From contig RQAP01000030.1 in NCBI GenBank assembly GCA_008671135.1, forward strand, positions 1 through 11,666: 11,666 bases of DNA, written 5' to 3'. The translations under genes were made by a program, and so were the position numbers. Shown here piece after piece: positions 5,428 to 11,414 of the stretch; the first letter of the stretch is position 1, and every line of letters starts with the position of its first letter. Source of the stretch: Collinsella aerofaciens. Lineage in GTDB: Bacteria > Actinomycetota > Coriobacteriia > Coriobacteriales > Coriobacteriaceae. A model generated the notes under the pieces. That model had not been told where the DNA came from and did not search any database. It saw only the letters and a list, made by a program, of their open reading frames with translations.

Positions 5428-5456
5428 TTGACCGTGCCGAGGACAAACGGTAATTT
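5428..5456 (+). promoter_or_regulatory. Candidate promoter of the 198-aa gene
   Basis: TTGACC (5428-5433) is followed at exactly 17 bp by TAATTT (5451-5456). The -35 is close to consensus; the -10 is weak. Transcription would start near 5463 and give a leader of about 90 bases containing two hairpins. Confidence 0.4.
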
Positions 5457-5469
5457 GGACAGCGGTATT

Positions 5470-5497
5470 GACGCGGGGACCCCACGGGGCCCGCGTC
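5470..5497. repeat. 8-bp inverted repeat in the leader
   Basis: GACGCGGG (5470-5477) and CCCGCGTC (5490-5497) enclose 12 bases. It sits five bases before the terminator hairpin, as a first stem in a possible attenuator. Confidence 0.6.
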
Positions 5498-5502
5498 CAA
5501 GG

Positions 5503-5539
5503 AAAGGCGGCTGTCCCAAGGGGCAACCGCCTTTTCATT
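5503..5539 (+). terminator. Intrinsic terminator in front of the 198-aa gene
   Basis: AAAGGCGG (5503-5510) pairs with CCGCCTTT (5527-5534), and the inner bases can extend the stem (TGTCC with GGGCA, separated by one mismatch). TTTTCATTT follows. It ends two bases before the AGGAG of the next gene, so it either closes the XRE transcript or attenuates the 198-aa gene. Confidence 0.75.
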
Positions 5540-5553
5540 TAGGAGCACATTTC

Positions 5554-6150
5554 ATGGACAACGCAATTGACGAGCTCATAGCGGAATGCGGGGAAATCCT
5601 AGCAAACCCCGATTCCTACAACCTCGAAAGCGAGGCCAAGAGAATCGAGTCGGCGCTAGAAACAGTAGTGCCCAAGGTCCGCGTGGGCCTGAAGATGTTC
5701 CGCGCGACGATCGGCGGGCAGTCGTCATACGGGAAGAAAGATGCCGCCGAGGACATACGGCGGCTACAGGCGAAAGCGAAGCTGTACGCCGATGACAGGC
5801 GCATGAGTTATGAGATTGAGAAGATGAAGTCCTCGACGGCGAGGACAAACGTGAGCGTCGAGCAGCACGCAGACAGCAATGCGACCTCAAGCTCGAGCTC
5901 GACGTCCTCATCTTCCCTGAGGGCGTCCGTCGACAACTTGATGGAGACGATTGCTGCGGACCAGGGTCTCACTACGGAAGACAAAGACACGCTCGCCGCA
6001 TGCCTCGCTCAGATGGAATTGGCAGCAAAACGTGGCGACCAGGCATCGCTGGCCGACCGCATGATCAAGGGATTGGAGATAGCGAAGAAGGGTGGGGAGC
6101 TGGTAGCCGGCATTCTCTCTATCGGCGGGAAGATCGCGGGCTTCCTCTAG
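5554..6150 (+). CDS. Hypothetical protein, 198 aa: helical N-domain, Ser-rich linker, glycine-zipper C-terminus
   Basis: I do not recognise a named family. The ATG at 5554 has AGGAG eight bases upstream; an upstream in-frame extension runs through the terminator and is rejected. Residues 1-100 are helical and charged (DELIAECGEIL; AEDIRRLQAKAKLYADDRRMSYEIEKMK). A serine/threonine linker follows (about 117-131), then a second helical domain (RASVDNLMETIAADQGLTTEDKDTLAACLAQMELAAKRGD) and a hydrophobic glycine-spaced end (GGELVAGILSIGGKIAGFL). A helical head, a low-complexity linker and a small C-terminal hydrophobic helix resembles small accessory or abortive-infection-type proteins of mobile elements in layout only. 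It lies beside the repressor, where lysogenic cargo genes are common. Its stop overlaps the convergent 96-aa gene by four bases. A defence or exclusion role is a hypothesis. Confidence 0.85.
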   Translation: MDNAIDELIAECGEILANPDSYNLESEAKRIESALETVVPKVRVGLKMFRATIGGQSSYGKKDAAEDIRRLQAKAKLYADDRRMSYEIEKMKSSTARTNVSVEQHADSNATSSSSSTSSSSLRASVDNLMETIAADQGLTTEDKDTLAACLAQMELAAKRGDQASLADRMIKGLEIAKKGGELVAGILSIGGKIAGFL

Positions 6151-6437
6151 ACGCCCATGTACCCGATGAGGACCCATTGCCCGGTCTGCGGGCACCTCAC
6201 GGCGCGCACGTCGTACTCGGATGCCAGGGAGTACGCGCACGGCCTGAGCGTCGCAAACGGGACGGGACCCGTAGTGTCGTCCTTCACGCCCAGGGCGACG
6301 ACCTTCACGGTGTCCCCGCGCTCTTGTGACACGAGTTCGTACCCCAAGCTCAACGGGATGCCCGTGAGCCCGTCGTAGATCATCGTGTCGGGGGAATCGT
6401 CCTCGTACGTGTACGCGCCGACGCTATAGCGAGCCAT
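6147..6437 (-). CDS. Hypothetical protein, 96 aa
   Basis: A 96-aa leftward gene starting at the ATG at 6437 with GGAGG five bases upstream. The sequence is rich in beta-prone and aromatic residues (RYSVGAYTYEDD, MIYDGLTGIPLSLGYELVSQERGDTVKVVALGV, GQWVLIGYMGV) and has two cysteines (PCAYS, VRCPQTGQW). No signal peptide, membrane span or helix-turn-helix is visible. I do not recognise the family; it looks like a small soluble beta domain. The gene is convergent with the 198-aa gene and their stop codons overlap (CTAG at 6147-6150). It is the only leftward gene in the rightward arm, so it is probably an independently transcribed cargo gene. Confidence 0.75.
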   Translation of the reverse strand: MARYSVGAYTYEDDSPDTMIYDGLTGIPLSLGYELVSQERGDTVKVVALGVKDDTTGPVPFATLRPCAYSLASEYDVRAVRCPQTGQWVLIGYMGV

Positions 6438-6535
6438 GGGTACCTCCAGGAGCGGGAATGGTGTTCATGACGATTATGACCCGCGGCGCGGCTAGGTTTT
6501 TCAGGTTTTTCCTAAAAAACCCAAGCTGGCACCTC

Positions 6536-6560
6536 AGCTGTCAAAGATTCTTTGACAGCT
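6536..6560. repeat. Perfect 11-bp inverted repeat with 3-bp centre
   Basis: AGCTGTCAAAG and CTTTGACAGCT flank ATT. Each arm carries TTGACA-like bases pointing outward. No T-run follows on either strand, so an operator or recombination site is as likely as a hairpin in RNA. Confidence 0.75.
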
Positions 6561-6575
6561 CCAGACATAAAGAAA

Positions 6576-6603
6576 CCCCGTGCGGCAATCTTGGCGGATC
6601 CGC
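6576..6603. repeat. 28-bp direct repeat, left copy (degenerate hairpin)
   Basis: These 28 bases, from CCCCGTGCGG to GGATCCGC, are identical to 7390-7417. In this copy the right hairpin arm is mutated after GGATCCGC (TTGGGC instead of ACGGGGC), so the stem is broken. A T-rich tract follows on the minus strand. The two copies flank the hicAB pair. Confidence 0.85.
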
Positions 6604-6641
6604 TTGGGCAGCATTAAAACTATAAATACTTGCTATTTTAC

Positions 6642-6670
6642 TTGATTGATAACTATCAATTGTTTATAAT
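6642..6670 (+). promoter_or_regulatory. hicAB promoter with internal operator
   Basis: TTGATT (6642-6647), a 17-bp spacer and a perfect TATAAT (6665-6670) lie 22 bases before the hicA start. A 16-bp palindrome, ATTGATA-AC-TATCAAT (6645-6660), overlaps the -35 and fills most of the spacer. It is the expected place for HicB or the HicAB complex to bind and repress. The region is AT-rich amid GC-rich DNA. Confidence 0.82.
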
Positions 6671-6692
6671 TTAATTGTCGAAAGGAGGAGAG

Positions 6693-6881
6693 ATGCCCAA
6701 GGAGCAGGAGCCCGCGCAGGTGCTCAAGCGGTTCAAGAAGGAGGGTTGGACGCTCTACACCGGCAAGGGCAGCCACGTGGTCGCGCGAAAGGACGGGGTC
6801 CAGATCAGCGTGCCCACCTCCAAGAAGGAGATACCGATAGGGACGTACCGGAAGATAGCTAAGACGGCGGGGTGGCTCTAG
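6693..6881 (+). CDS. hicA: HicA-type toxin, mRNA interferase
   Basis: A 62-aa toxin of the HicA family, which folds as a double-stranded RNA-binding domain and cleaves mRNA. The family pattern is clear: VLKRFKKEGWTLYTGKGSH, with the catalytic His at residue 28, then VARKDGVQISVPTSKKEIPIGTYRKIAKTAGW. The start is the ATG at 6693 behind AAAGGAGG; an upstream TTG frame merely reads through that site. It is followed after 26 bases by hicB and driven by the promoter at 6642. All the key residues I know of are present, so it is probably active and held in check by HicB. In a mobile element this pair can stabilise the element or act against phages. Confidence 0.93.
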   Translation: MPKEQEPAQVLKRFKKEGWTLYTGKGSHVVARKDGVQISVPTSKKEIPIGTYRKIAKTAGWL

Positions 6882-6907
6882 CCCCGCCCCCTTGGGGGTC
6901 GAAAGAT

Positions 6908-7366
6908 ATGAAGACATACGTTTACCAGGCGGTGCTCACACCCGACGAGGACGGCGGCTACGACGTGGAGTTTCCCTCACTGCCGGGATGCTTCACCTGC
7001 GGCGACACGATTGCCGAGGCCGCCGAGCAGTCCGTGGACGCGGCGAGCACCTACGTGGCCGCGCTCGTGAAGGACGGTCTTGCCGTGCCTGAGCCCGAGT
7101 TCATCGAGCCCGCAGACGGCGGGCTCTCCATGATGGTCGCCTTCTCCACGGACGAGGGTTACATCGTGGAGGGCGAGACGGTCTCGGCGGCCGAAGCCGC
7201 ACGCAGGCTCTCCGTCTCCCCCGGCAGGATCACCCACATGCTCGACTCGGGGATCCTTACGGGCTACCGCAAGGGCCGCCGCACCTACGTAACCGTGGAG
7301 AGCATAGCGGCGCGCCTGACCGACACGCCACGCTCGGGCAGGCCCAAGCGCCGCGCAGTCGCGTAG
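6908..7366 (+). CDS. hicB: HicB-type antitoxin with C-terminal helix-turn-helix
   Basis: A 152-aa antitoxin. The N-terminal part (about 1-90) is the degraded RNase H-like HicB domain: TYVYQAVLTPDEDGGYDVEF, then PSLPGCFTCGDTIAEAAEQ, then a long helix ending AALVKDGLAVPEP. The C-terminal part (about 92-140) is a small helix-turn-helix, SAAEAARRLSVSPGRITHMLDSG followed by LTGYRKGRRTYV, closer to excisionase/MerR-type winged helices than to the ribbon-helix-helix or Cro-type domains known in many HicB proteins. The ATG at 6908 has only a weak purine tract upstream, so translation may depend on hicA. It should neutralise HicA and repress the palindrome at 6645-6660. Confidence 0.92.
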   Translation: MKTYVYQAVLTPDEDGGYDVEFPSLPGCFTCGDTIAEAAEQSVDAASTYVAALVKDGLAVPEPEFIEPADGGLSMMVAFSTDEGYIVEGETVSAAEAARRLSVSPGRITHMLDSGILTGYRKGRRTYVTVESIAARLTDTPRSGRPKRRAVA

Positions 7367-7388
7367 CCGGCCTCAACGCAAACAAAAA

Positions 7389-7424
7389 GCCCCGTGCGGC
7401 AATCTTGGCGGATCCGCACGGGGC
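7389..7424 (-). terminator. 28-bp repeat, right copy: perfect 11-bp hairpin, terminator-like on minus strand
   Basis: GCCCCGTGCGG (7389-7399) and CCGCACGGGGC (7414-7424) form a perfect 11-bp stem with a 14-base loop. On the minus strand TTTTTG follows directly, giving a textbook terminator for leftward transcription; the plus strand has no T-run. Bases 7390-7417 are identical to 6576-6603. The hairpin stands between hicB and int2 and could also affect readthrough into int2. Confidence 0.7.
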
Positions 7425-7462
7425 ATATGCCCTCCGGCAAAAGGGAAAGGCAGGACCATTAT

Positions 7463-8701
7463 ATGGCAACCAACGAGAACTCAAGGTCAAAACTCGGCTC
7501 CAAGCGCGAGGTCGCGCCCGGCAAGTGGGTGATCCGCGTGCAGGCGGGCTTCCGCGCGGACGGGCACGTGCGGCGCGTGTCGCGCACCGTATACGGCACC
7601 GAGACCGAGGCCGATATCGCCATCGCGCAGCTCGCGCAGGAGCTGGGCGTGTCCCAGGCGGCGCACGCGGGCGTGACGCTTGACATGTACTACTGGGGCG
7701 TGTTCCGAGACTCCCCAAGCAACCGCGGCAAGCCACGATCCAAGGCGAGCCTGCGCGAGTACGACGGGCAGATGTGCAACTACATCTCCCCCGTCCTGGG
7801 GAGCATCGACATCTCCGAGATCACCCACGACATGATGCGCGGCTGCATCGAGCGCTCGGGCGCGCCTGCCAAGACAAAGACGACGCTTCGCGCCGTCATG
7901 CGCCGGGCCTTCGACGACGGCTGGGTAACGGTGGAGCCCTTCCGCCGGCGCGTCATCGCGCCCAAGGCCAAGCAGGCGCCCGTGGAGCCGTGGAGCATCC
8001 CCGAGGCCGCCGAGGCGCTGCGCAGGCTCGCCGCCAGCGACGACCGCGCGGACCTGGTCATGAACGCCTACCTCATCCTCGGCCTGAGCGGCCTGCGCAA
8101 GGAGGAGGCACTGGCCGTGCGCCCGTGCGACCTCAAGGTCACCACGACCTATGACTTCGCCACTGGGCAGCCGACGGTCTCGGAGTACATCGAGGTCTGC
8201 CGCGCGTACACGGACGAGGACGGCGTGAAGGAGACCAAGAACGCCCATTCCGTTCGCACCGTGCCGGTTTTATTGGCGGGCCGCGAGCGCCTGCACCAGA
8301 TCATGGACGAGCTGCGCCCGTCCATAACCGTCGAGGGCGGCACTTCGGTTACGGAGCAGGTGCGCGAATGGAGCGGTCAGCGCATCGTCAACATGCGCGG
8401 CGACAACCTCGTGCGCGCCTGGCGGCGCATGTGCGCACGCCATGACCTGCGGTATATCCCGCCCAAGGCCCTGCGCCACACGTCCGAGACCATCATGGCG
8501 GCGACCGAGGTCGACCCGCTGAGCATCATGGACCTGCACGGTCATACGGACCTGGGGACAGATTACCGCCATTACATCAAACCGGGCCTCGCGGAGCGCG
8601 AGAAGGCCGCCAGGCAGGTCGGGCGCGCCCTGCAGATCGTCGAGGGCGGCGGCGCGGACGGCGGTTTTAATGGCACCGGCCGCAGCGCCGAGACGCTCTA
8701 A
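7463..8701 (+). CDS. Tyrosine recombinase / integrase (Int2)
   Basis: A 412-aa integrase. An N-terminal arm-binding domain (about 10-60, GKWVIRVQAGFRADGHVRRVSRTVYGTETEAD) precedes a core-binding domain (about 70-165) and a catalytic domain (about 175-390). Visible catalytic residues are Arg212 (GLSGLRKEEA), Lys259 (ETKNAHSVR), Arg338 in KALRHTSE with Lys335 in place of the usual His, His361 (HGHTD) and Tyr371 (YRHYIKP). Lys at the box II His position is known in this family. The ATG at 7463 has AGGA eight bases upstream; an ATG at 7427 is an alternative. The gene ends 160 bp from the 3' end of tRNA-Lys, the classic position for an integrase that uses a tRNA attachment site. It is probably the element's main integrase. 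Confidence 0.94.
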   Translation: MATNENSRSKLGSKREVAPGKWVIRVQAGFRADGHVRRVSRTVYGTETEADIAIAQLAQELGVSQAAHAGVTLDMYYWGVFRDSPSNRGKPRSKASLREYDGQMCNYISPVLGSIDISEITHDMMRGCIERSGAPAKTKTTLRAVMRRAFDDGWVTVEPFRRRVIAPKAKQAPVEPWSIPEAAEALRRLAASDDRADLVMNAYLILGLSGLRKEEALAVRPCDLKVTTTYDFATGQPTVSEYIEVCRAYTDEDGVKETKNAHSVRTVPVLLAGRERLHQIMDELRPSITVEGGTSVTEQVREWSGQRIVNMRGDNLVRAWRRMCARHDLRYIPPKALRHTSETIMAATEVDPLSIMDLHGHTDLGTDYRHYIKPGLAEREKAARQVGRALQIVEGGGADGGFNGTGRSAETL

Positions 8702-8744
8702 AATGACGTTCCCTAGGTCCATTACCTGCTAAATGCATAAAACT

Positions 8745-8772
8745 CCCCCTGCCGCGCATAAACGGCAGGGGG
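8745..8772. terminator. 10-bp hairpin after int2
   Basis: CCCCCTGCCG (8745-8754) and CGGCAGGGGG (8763-8772) enclose eight bases, 43 bases after the int2 stop. On the minus strand AGTTTTAT follows; on the plus strand there is only CGTAAAAC. It probably ends int2 transcription weakly, or blocks leftward readthrough from the tRNA side. Confidence 0.55.
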
Positions 8773-8810
8773 CGTAAAACGCGAACGGTAACGGACGGTT
8801 ATGATTCGGC

Positions 8811-8828
8811 TTTTTTGTAAACAAAAAA
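8811..8828. repeat. 18-bp palindrome of T- and A-tracts
   Basis: TTTTTTGT-AA-ACAAAAAA is a perfect 8-bp inverted repeat. Its right half is the T-tract of the tRNA terminator read on the minus strand. The left half is unexplained. It lies between int2 and the tRNA genes and is a possible attachment or boundary site. Confidence 0.55.
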
Positions 8829-8851
8829 GGTCAGCGCCGAAGCGCTGACCT
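8822..8851 (-). terminator. Terminator of the tRNA transcript
   Basis: On the minus strand AGGTCAGCGC-TTCG-GCGCTGACCT forms a perfect 10-bp stem with a stable TTCG tetraloop followed by six T. It lies 10 bases beyond the encoded CCA of tRNA-Lys. Confidence 0.92.
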
Positions 8852-8861
8852 GCGTGTTCTT

Positions 8862-8937
8862 TGGTGGGCCGTCAGGGGGTCGAACCCTGGACCTTGGGAT
8901 TAAGAGTCCCCTGCTCTACCAACTGAGCTAACGACCC
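8862..8937 (-). tRNA. tRNA-Lys (anticodon CTT)
   Basis: Read on the minus strand, the gene starts GGGTCGT, which pairs with ACGGCCC at the 3' end, followed by discriminator A and an encoded CCA. The D-arm TAGCTCAGTTGGTAGAGCA and T-arm GGTTCGAACCC are standard. The anticodon loop CTCTTAA gives CTT, reading AAG lysine codons. It is intact. The 3' end points toward the integrase Int2, so this gene is the likely attachment site of the mobile element. Confidence 0.97.
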
Positions 8938-8959
8938 GATATCAACACAAAGCAAGAAC

Positions 8960-9037
8960 TGGGGTGGGTAAAGGGACTCGAACCCTCGACCTACGGGACC
9001 ACAACCCGTCGCTCTAGCCAACTGAGCTACACCCACC
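8960..9037 (-). tRNA. tRNA-His (anticodon GTG)
   Basis: Read on the minus strand, an extra G at position -1 pairs with discriminator C73, the hallmark of bacterial tRNA-His. The D-arm TAGCTCAGTTGGCTAGAGC, anticodon loop TTGTGGT with GTG, T-arm GGTTCGAGTCC and an encoded CCA are all present. It lies 22 bases upstream of tRNA-Lys and shares its transcript. Confidence 0.97.
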
Positions 9038-9063
9038 GTGTCCTGTGCGCTTCGCGCTCGACT

Positions 9064-9092
9064 ATTATTGCAAGGAACGCCACGCGATGCAA
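9064..9092 (-). promoter_or_regulatory. Promoter of the tRNA-His/tRNA-Lys operon
   Basis: On the minus strand TTGCAT (9092-9087) is followed at 17 bp by AATAAT (9069-9064), about 27 bases before the tRNA-His 5' end. Confidence 0.7.
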
Positions 9093-9099
9093 GCCCCAA

Positions 9100-9118
9100 T
9101 TTTCAAGAATTTTGAAAA
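9100..9118. repeat. 19-bp inverted repeat upstream of the aminotransferase
   Basis: TTTTCAA-GAATT-TTGAAAA, with 7-bp arms, lies between the divergent tRNA promoter and the aminotransferase gene. It could be an operator for either direction or simply AT-rich promoter sequence. No regulator can be named. Confidence 0.4.
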
Positions 9119-9201
9119 GAGTTTTTCGAGACCATTTCGAGCAAATCCCACCGGTTTCATAGGAGTAAACTTGCCCCACCCCGATGTTCGAAAGGACAAC
9201 C

Positions 9202-10383
9202 ATGAAAGAACTCTCCAATCGCACGGCAACGTTTACCGATTCGGTCATCCGCCGCATGACGCGCATCTCCAATAAGTACGACGCCGTCAACCTCTCGCAG
9301 GGCTTCCCCGACTTTGATCCCCCGGCGCAGCTGCTCAATAGCCTGAGCACCATCGCCAGCGACCCCAAGCCCCTCTACCATCAGTACTCCATCACTTGGG
9401 GCTCCCAGGCCATGCGCGAGGCGCTTGCCGCCAAGCAGGAGCACTTTATGGGCATGCCGATCAACCCCAATGAGAACATCGTGATCACCTGCGGCTCCAC
9501 CGAGGCAATGATGGCCGCCATGATGACGGTCACAAACCCCGGCGACAAGGTCGTCATCTTCTCGCCGTTCTACGAGAACTACGGCGCCGACACGATCCTT
9601 TCGGGGGCCGAGCCCATCTACGTGCCGCTCAACCCGCCCACATTCGACTTTGACCGCGAGACACTCGAGGCGGCCTTCCGCGACAACGACCCCAAGGCCA
9701 TCGTCCTGTGCAACCCTTCCAACCCCTGCGGCAAGGTCTTTACACGCGATGAGCTCACCTTTATCGCCGACCTCTGCAAAAAGTACGACACCTACTGCAT
9801 CACCGACGAGGTATACGAGCACATCGTCTACGCGCCCCACGAGCACGTCTATATGGCCACGCTGCCCGGCATGTTTGAGCGCACCATCAGCTGCAGCTCG
9901 CTGTCTAAGACGTACTCCATCACCGGCTGGCGTCTGGGCTACACTATCGCCCCTGCCGAAATCACCGAGCGCATCAAGAAGGTCCACGACTTCCTCACCG
10001 TGGGCGCCGCCGCTCCCCTGCAGGAAGCCGTCGTCACCGCCCTCAAATTCGACGACAGCTATTACGATGAGGTCCTCGACCTCTATACCGCCAAACGCGA
10101 CCTGTTCTGCCAGGGACTCGACAGCATCGGTCTTGAGCATAACGTGCCGCAGGGCGCCTACTACGTGATGATGGATATCTCAGAGTTTGGCTACGACAGC
10201 GACCTCGAGTTCTGCGAGGACCTGGCCTCAAAGGTGGGCGTGGGCGCCGTGCCCGGCTCGAGCTTCTTCCGCGAGCCCGTCAACCATCTGATTCGTTTCC
10301 ACTTTGCCAAGCGAGACGAGACGCTTAACGCGGCGCTGGAGAACCTCAAGTCGCTACGTGATAAAATCAAGCCGCGCGGGTAA
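9202..10383 (+). CDS. Pyridoxal-phosphate aminotransferase, class I/II (aspartate-aminotransferase-like)
   Basis: A 393-aa cytoplasmic fold-type I aminotransferase, normal length for the family. It contains the substrate-loop start (VNLSQGFPDFDPP, about 29-41), the cofactor-phosphate contact GSTEAM (about 98-103), NPSNPCGKVF (171-180), the acidic cofactor-ring partner Asp202 in TDEVYEH, the PLP lysine Lys236 in SSLSKTYSITGWRLGY, and the substrate carboxylate arginine Arg365 in LIRFHF. The ATG at 9202 is preferred because AAAGGA lies six bases upstream; an ATG at 9184 precedes that site. Substrate cannot be fixed from sequence: aspartate, aromatic or methionine-pathway amino acids, or kynurenine-type substrates are all possible. 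It is transcribed alone and ends in a strong terminator. It belongs to the chromosome, not the mobile element. Confidence 0.93.
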   Translation: MKELSNRTATFTDSVIRRMTRISNKYDAVNLSQGFPDFDPPAQLLNSLSTIASDPKPLYHQYSITWGSQAMREALAAKQEHFMGMPINPNENIVITCGSTEAMMAAMMTVTNPGDKVVIFSPFYENYGADTILSGAEPIYVPLNPPTFDFDRETLEAAFRDNDPKAIVLCNPSNPCGKVFTRDELTFIADLCKKYDTYCITDEVYEHIVYAPHEHVYMATLPGMFERTISCSSLSKTYSITGWRLGYTIAPAEITERIKKVHDFLTVGAAAPLQEAVVTALKFDDSYYDEVLDLYTAKRDLFCQGLDSIGLEHNVPQGAYYVMMDISEFGYDSDLEFCEDLASKVGVGAVPGSSFFREPVNHLIRFHFAKRDETLNAALENLKSLRDKIKPRG

Positions 10384-10407
10384 GGACGGCCCGCAACTAA
10401 AGCAACC

Positions 10408-10451
10408 AAAGAAGCCTCGCACCGCCCGCCGCGTTGCGAGGCTTCTTTCTA
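10408..10451 (+). terminator. Intrinsic terminator after the aminotransferase
   Basis: AAAGAAGCCTCGC (10408-10420) pairs perfectly with GCGAGGCTTCTTT (10436-10448), a 13-bp stem with a 15-base loop. The T-rich end TTTCTA follows. It separates the aminotransferase from the fructokinase. Confidence 0.88.
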
Positions 10452-10457
10452 TAGCGC

Positions 10458-10485
10458 TTTCTTAAATGGTTTAGAGCTCTATACT
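10458..10485 (+). promoter_or_regulatory. Candidate fructokinase promoter
   Basis: TATACT (10480-10485) is a good -10. The best -35 at 16 bp spacing is the weak TTTCTT (10458-10463). It lies 38 bases before the start codon. Confidence 0.45.
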
Positions 10486-10523
10486 TTAGTCACGGAGCAA
10501 CTCGTCCCAGAGAGAGGAATACT

Positions 10524-11414
10524 ATGGCAGAGCAGCAGCTTATCGGAGCGCTCGAGGCCGGTGGCACCAAGATGGTCTGCGCCACGGGCTATGCGGACGG
10601 TACGGTCCTAAAGCGCGAGCAGATCGCGACCACGACCCCGCAGGAGACCGTCGAGGCCGTCAACGCATGGTTTGCAGACAAGGGCATCTCCGCCCTGGGC
10701 ATCGGCGCCTTTGGCCCCACCGCGGTCAACCCCGCCTCGCCCCAATACGGCAAGATCCTGGAGACGCCCAAGACCGCATGGCGCTACTTTGACCTGCTGG
10801 GCACCATCCAAAACGAGCTCAACGTCCCCTGCGGCTACGACACCGACGTCAACGTCGCCTGCCTCGGCGAGGTCACCTTTGGTTGCGCCCAGGGCCTCAC
10901 TGACGTTGTCTACCTGACCATCGGCACCGGCGTGGGCGCCGGCGTGCTCTCGGGCGGTCAGCTCGTCCACGGCATGATGCACCCCGAGGCCGGTCACATC
11001 CTGGTCACACGCGACCCGCGTGACACCATCGGCGAGCACAGTGCCTGCCCCTTCCATGACAACTGCCTGGAGGGCCTCATCGCCGGTCCCGGCGTCAAAA
11101 AGCGCTGGGATGGCAAGAGCGCCGGAGACATGGCCGATGACCCGGAGGCCATGGATCTGCTCGCGGGCTATCTGGCACAGGCACTCATGACCTACACGCT
11201 GTGCTACGCGCCGCAAAAGATCATCATCGGCGGCGGCGTGGCCGACCACACCCCCATCGTGCCGCTCGCGCGCAAGAAGTGCGCCGAAATGCTCAACGGC
11301 TATATCGTCACGCCCGAGGTCAACGACATCGATAACTACATCGTCAACAACAGCCTCGAGGGCAAGCAGGGCATCATGGGTTGCCTGGCCCTGGGCGCAC
11401 AGGCGCTTCAGTAG
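10524..11414 (+). CDS. scrK: ROK-family fructokinase
   Basis: A 296-aa sugar kinase of the ROK family, closest in pattern to the zinc-containing Gram-positive fructokinases that phosphorylate fructose to fructose 6-phosphate with ATP. The first phosphate loop is ALEAGGTKMVCA (about 9-20). LGIGAFGPTAVNP (58-70) and TDVNVACLGE (107-116), with catalytic base Asp108, follow. TIGTGVGAG (132-140) is the second phosphate motif. HPEAGH (153-158) and the HSACPFHDNCLEG segment (172-184) carry the His and Cys ligands of the structural zinc. GGGV near residue 237 closes the nucleotide site. The ATG at 10524 follows AGAGGAA. The gene is monocistronic. The gene symbol is by family resemblance; mannose or glucose activity cannot be excluded. 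Confidence 0.88.
   Translation: MAEQQLIGALEAGGTKMVCATGYADGTVLKREQIATTTPQETVEAVNAWFADKGISALGIGAFGPTAVNPASPQYGKILETPKTAWRYFDLLGTIQNELNVPCGYDTDVNVACLGEVTFGCAQGLTDVVYLTIGTGVGAGVLSGGQLVHGMMHPEAGHILVTRDPRDTIGEHSACPFHDNCLEGLIAGPGVKKRWDGKSAGDMADDPEAMDLLAGYLAQALMTYTLCYAPQKIIIGGGVADHTPIVPLARKKCAEMLNGYIVTPEVNDIDNYIVNNSLEGKQGIMGCLALGAQALQ

Noticed and set aside
6675..6692. TTG start for hicA at 6675
   Set aside because: It would translate through the AGGAGG ribosome binding site; the ATG at 6693 is correctly spaced from it and gives the usual HicA length.
9157..10140. 327-aa minus-strand open frame over the aminotransferase
   Set aside because: Antisense shadow; the plus-strand frame has every expected PLP-enzyme motif.
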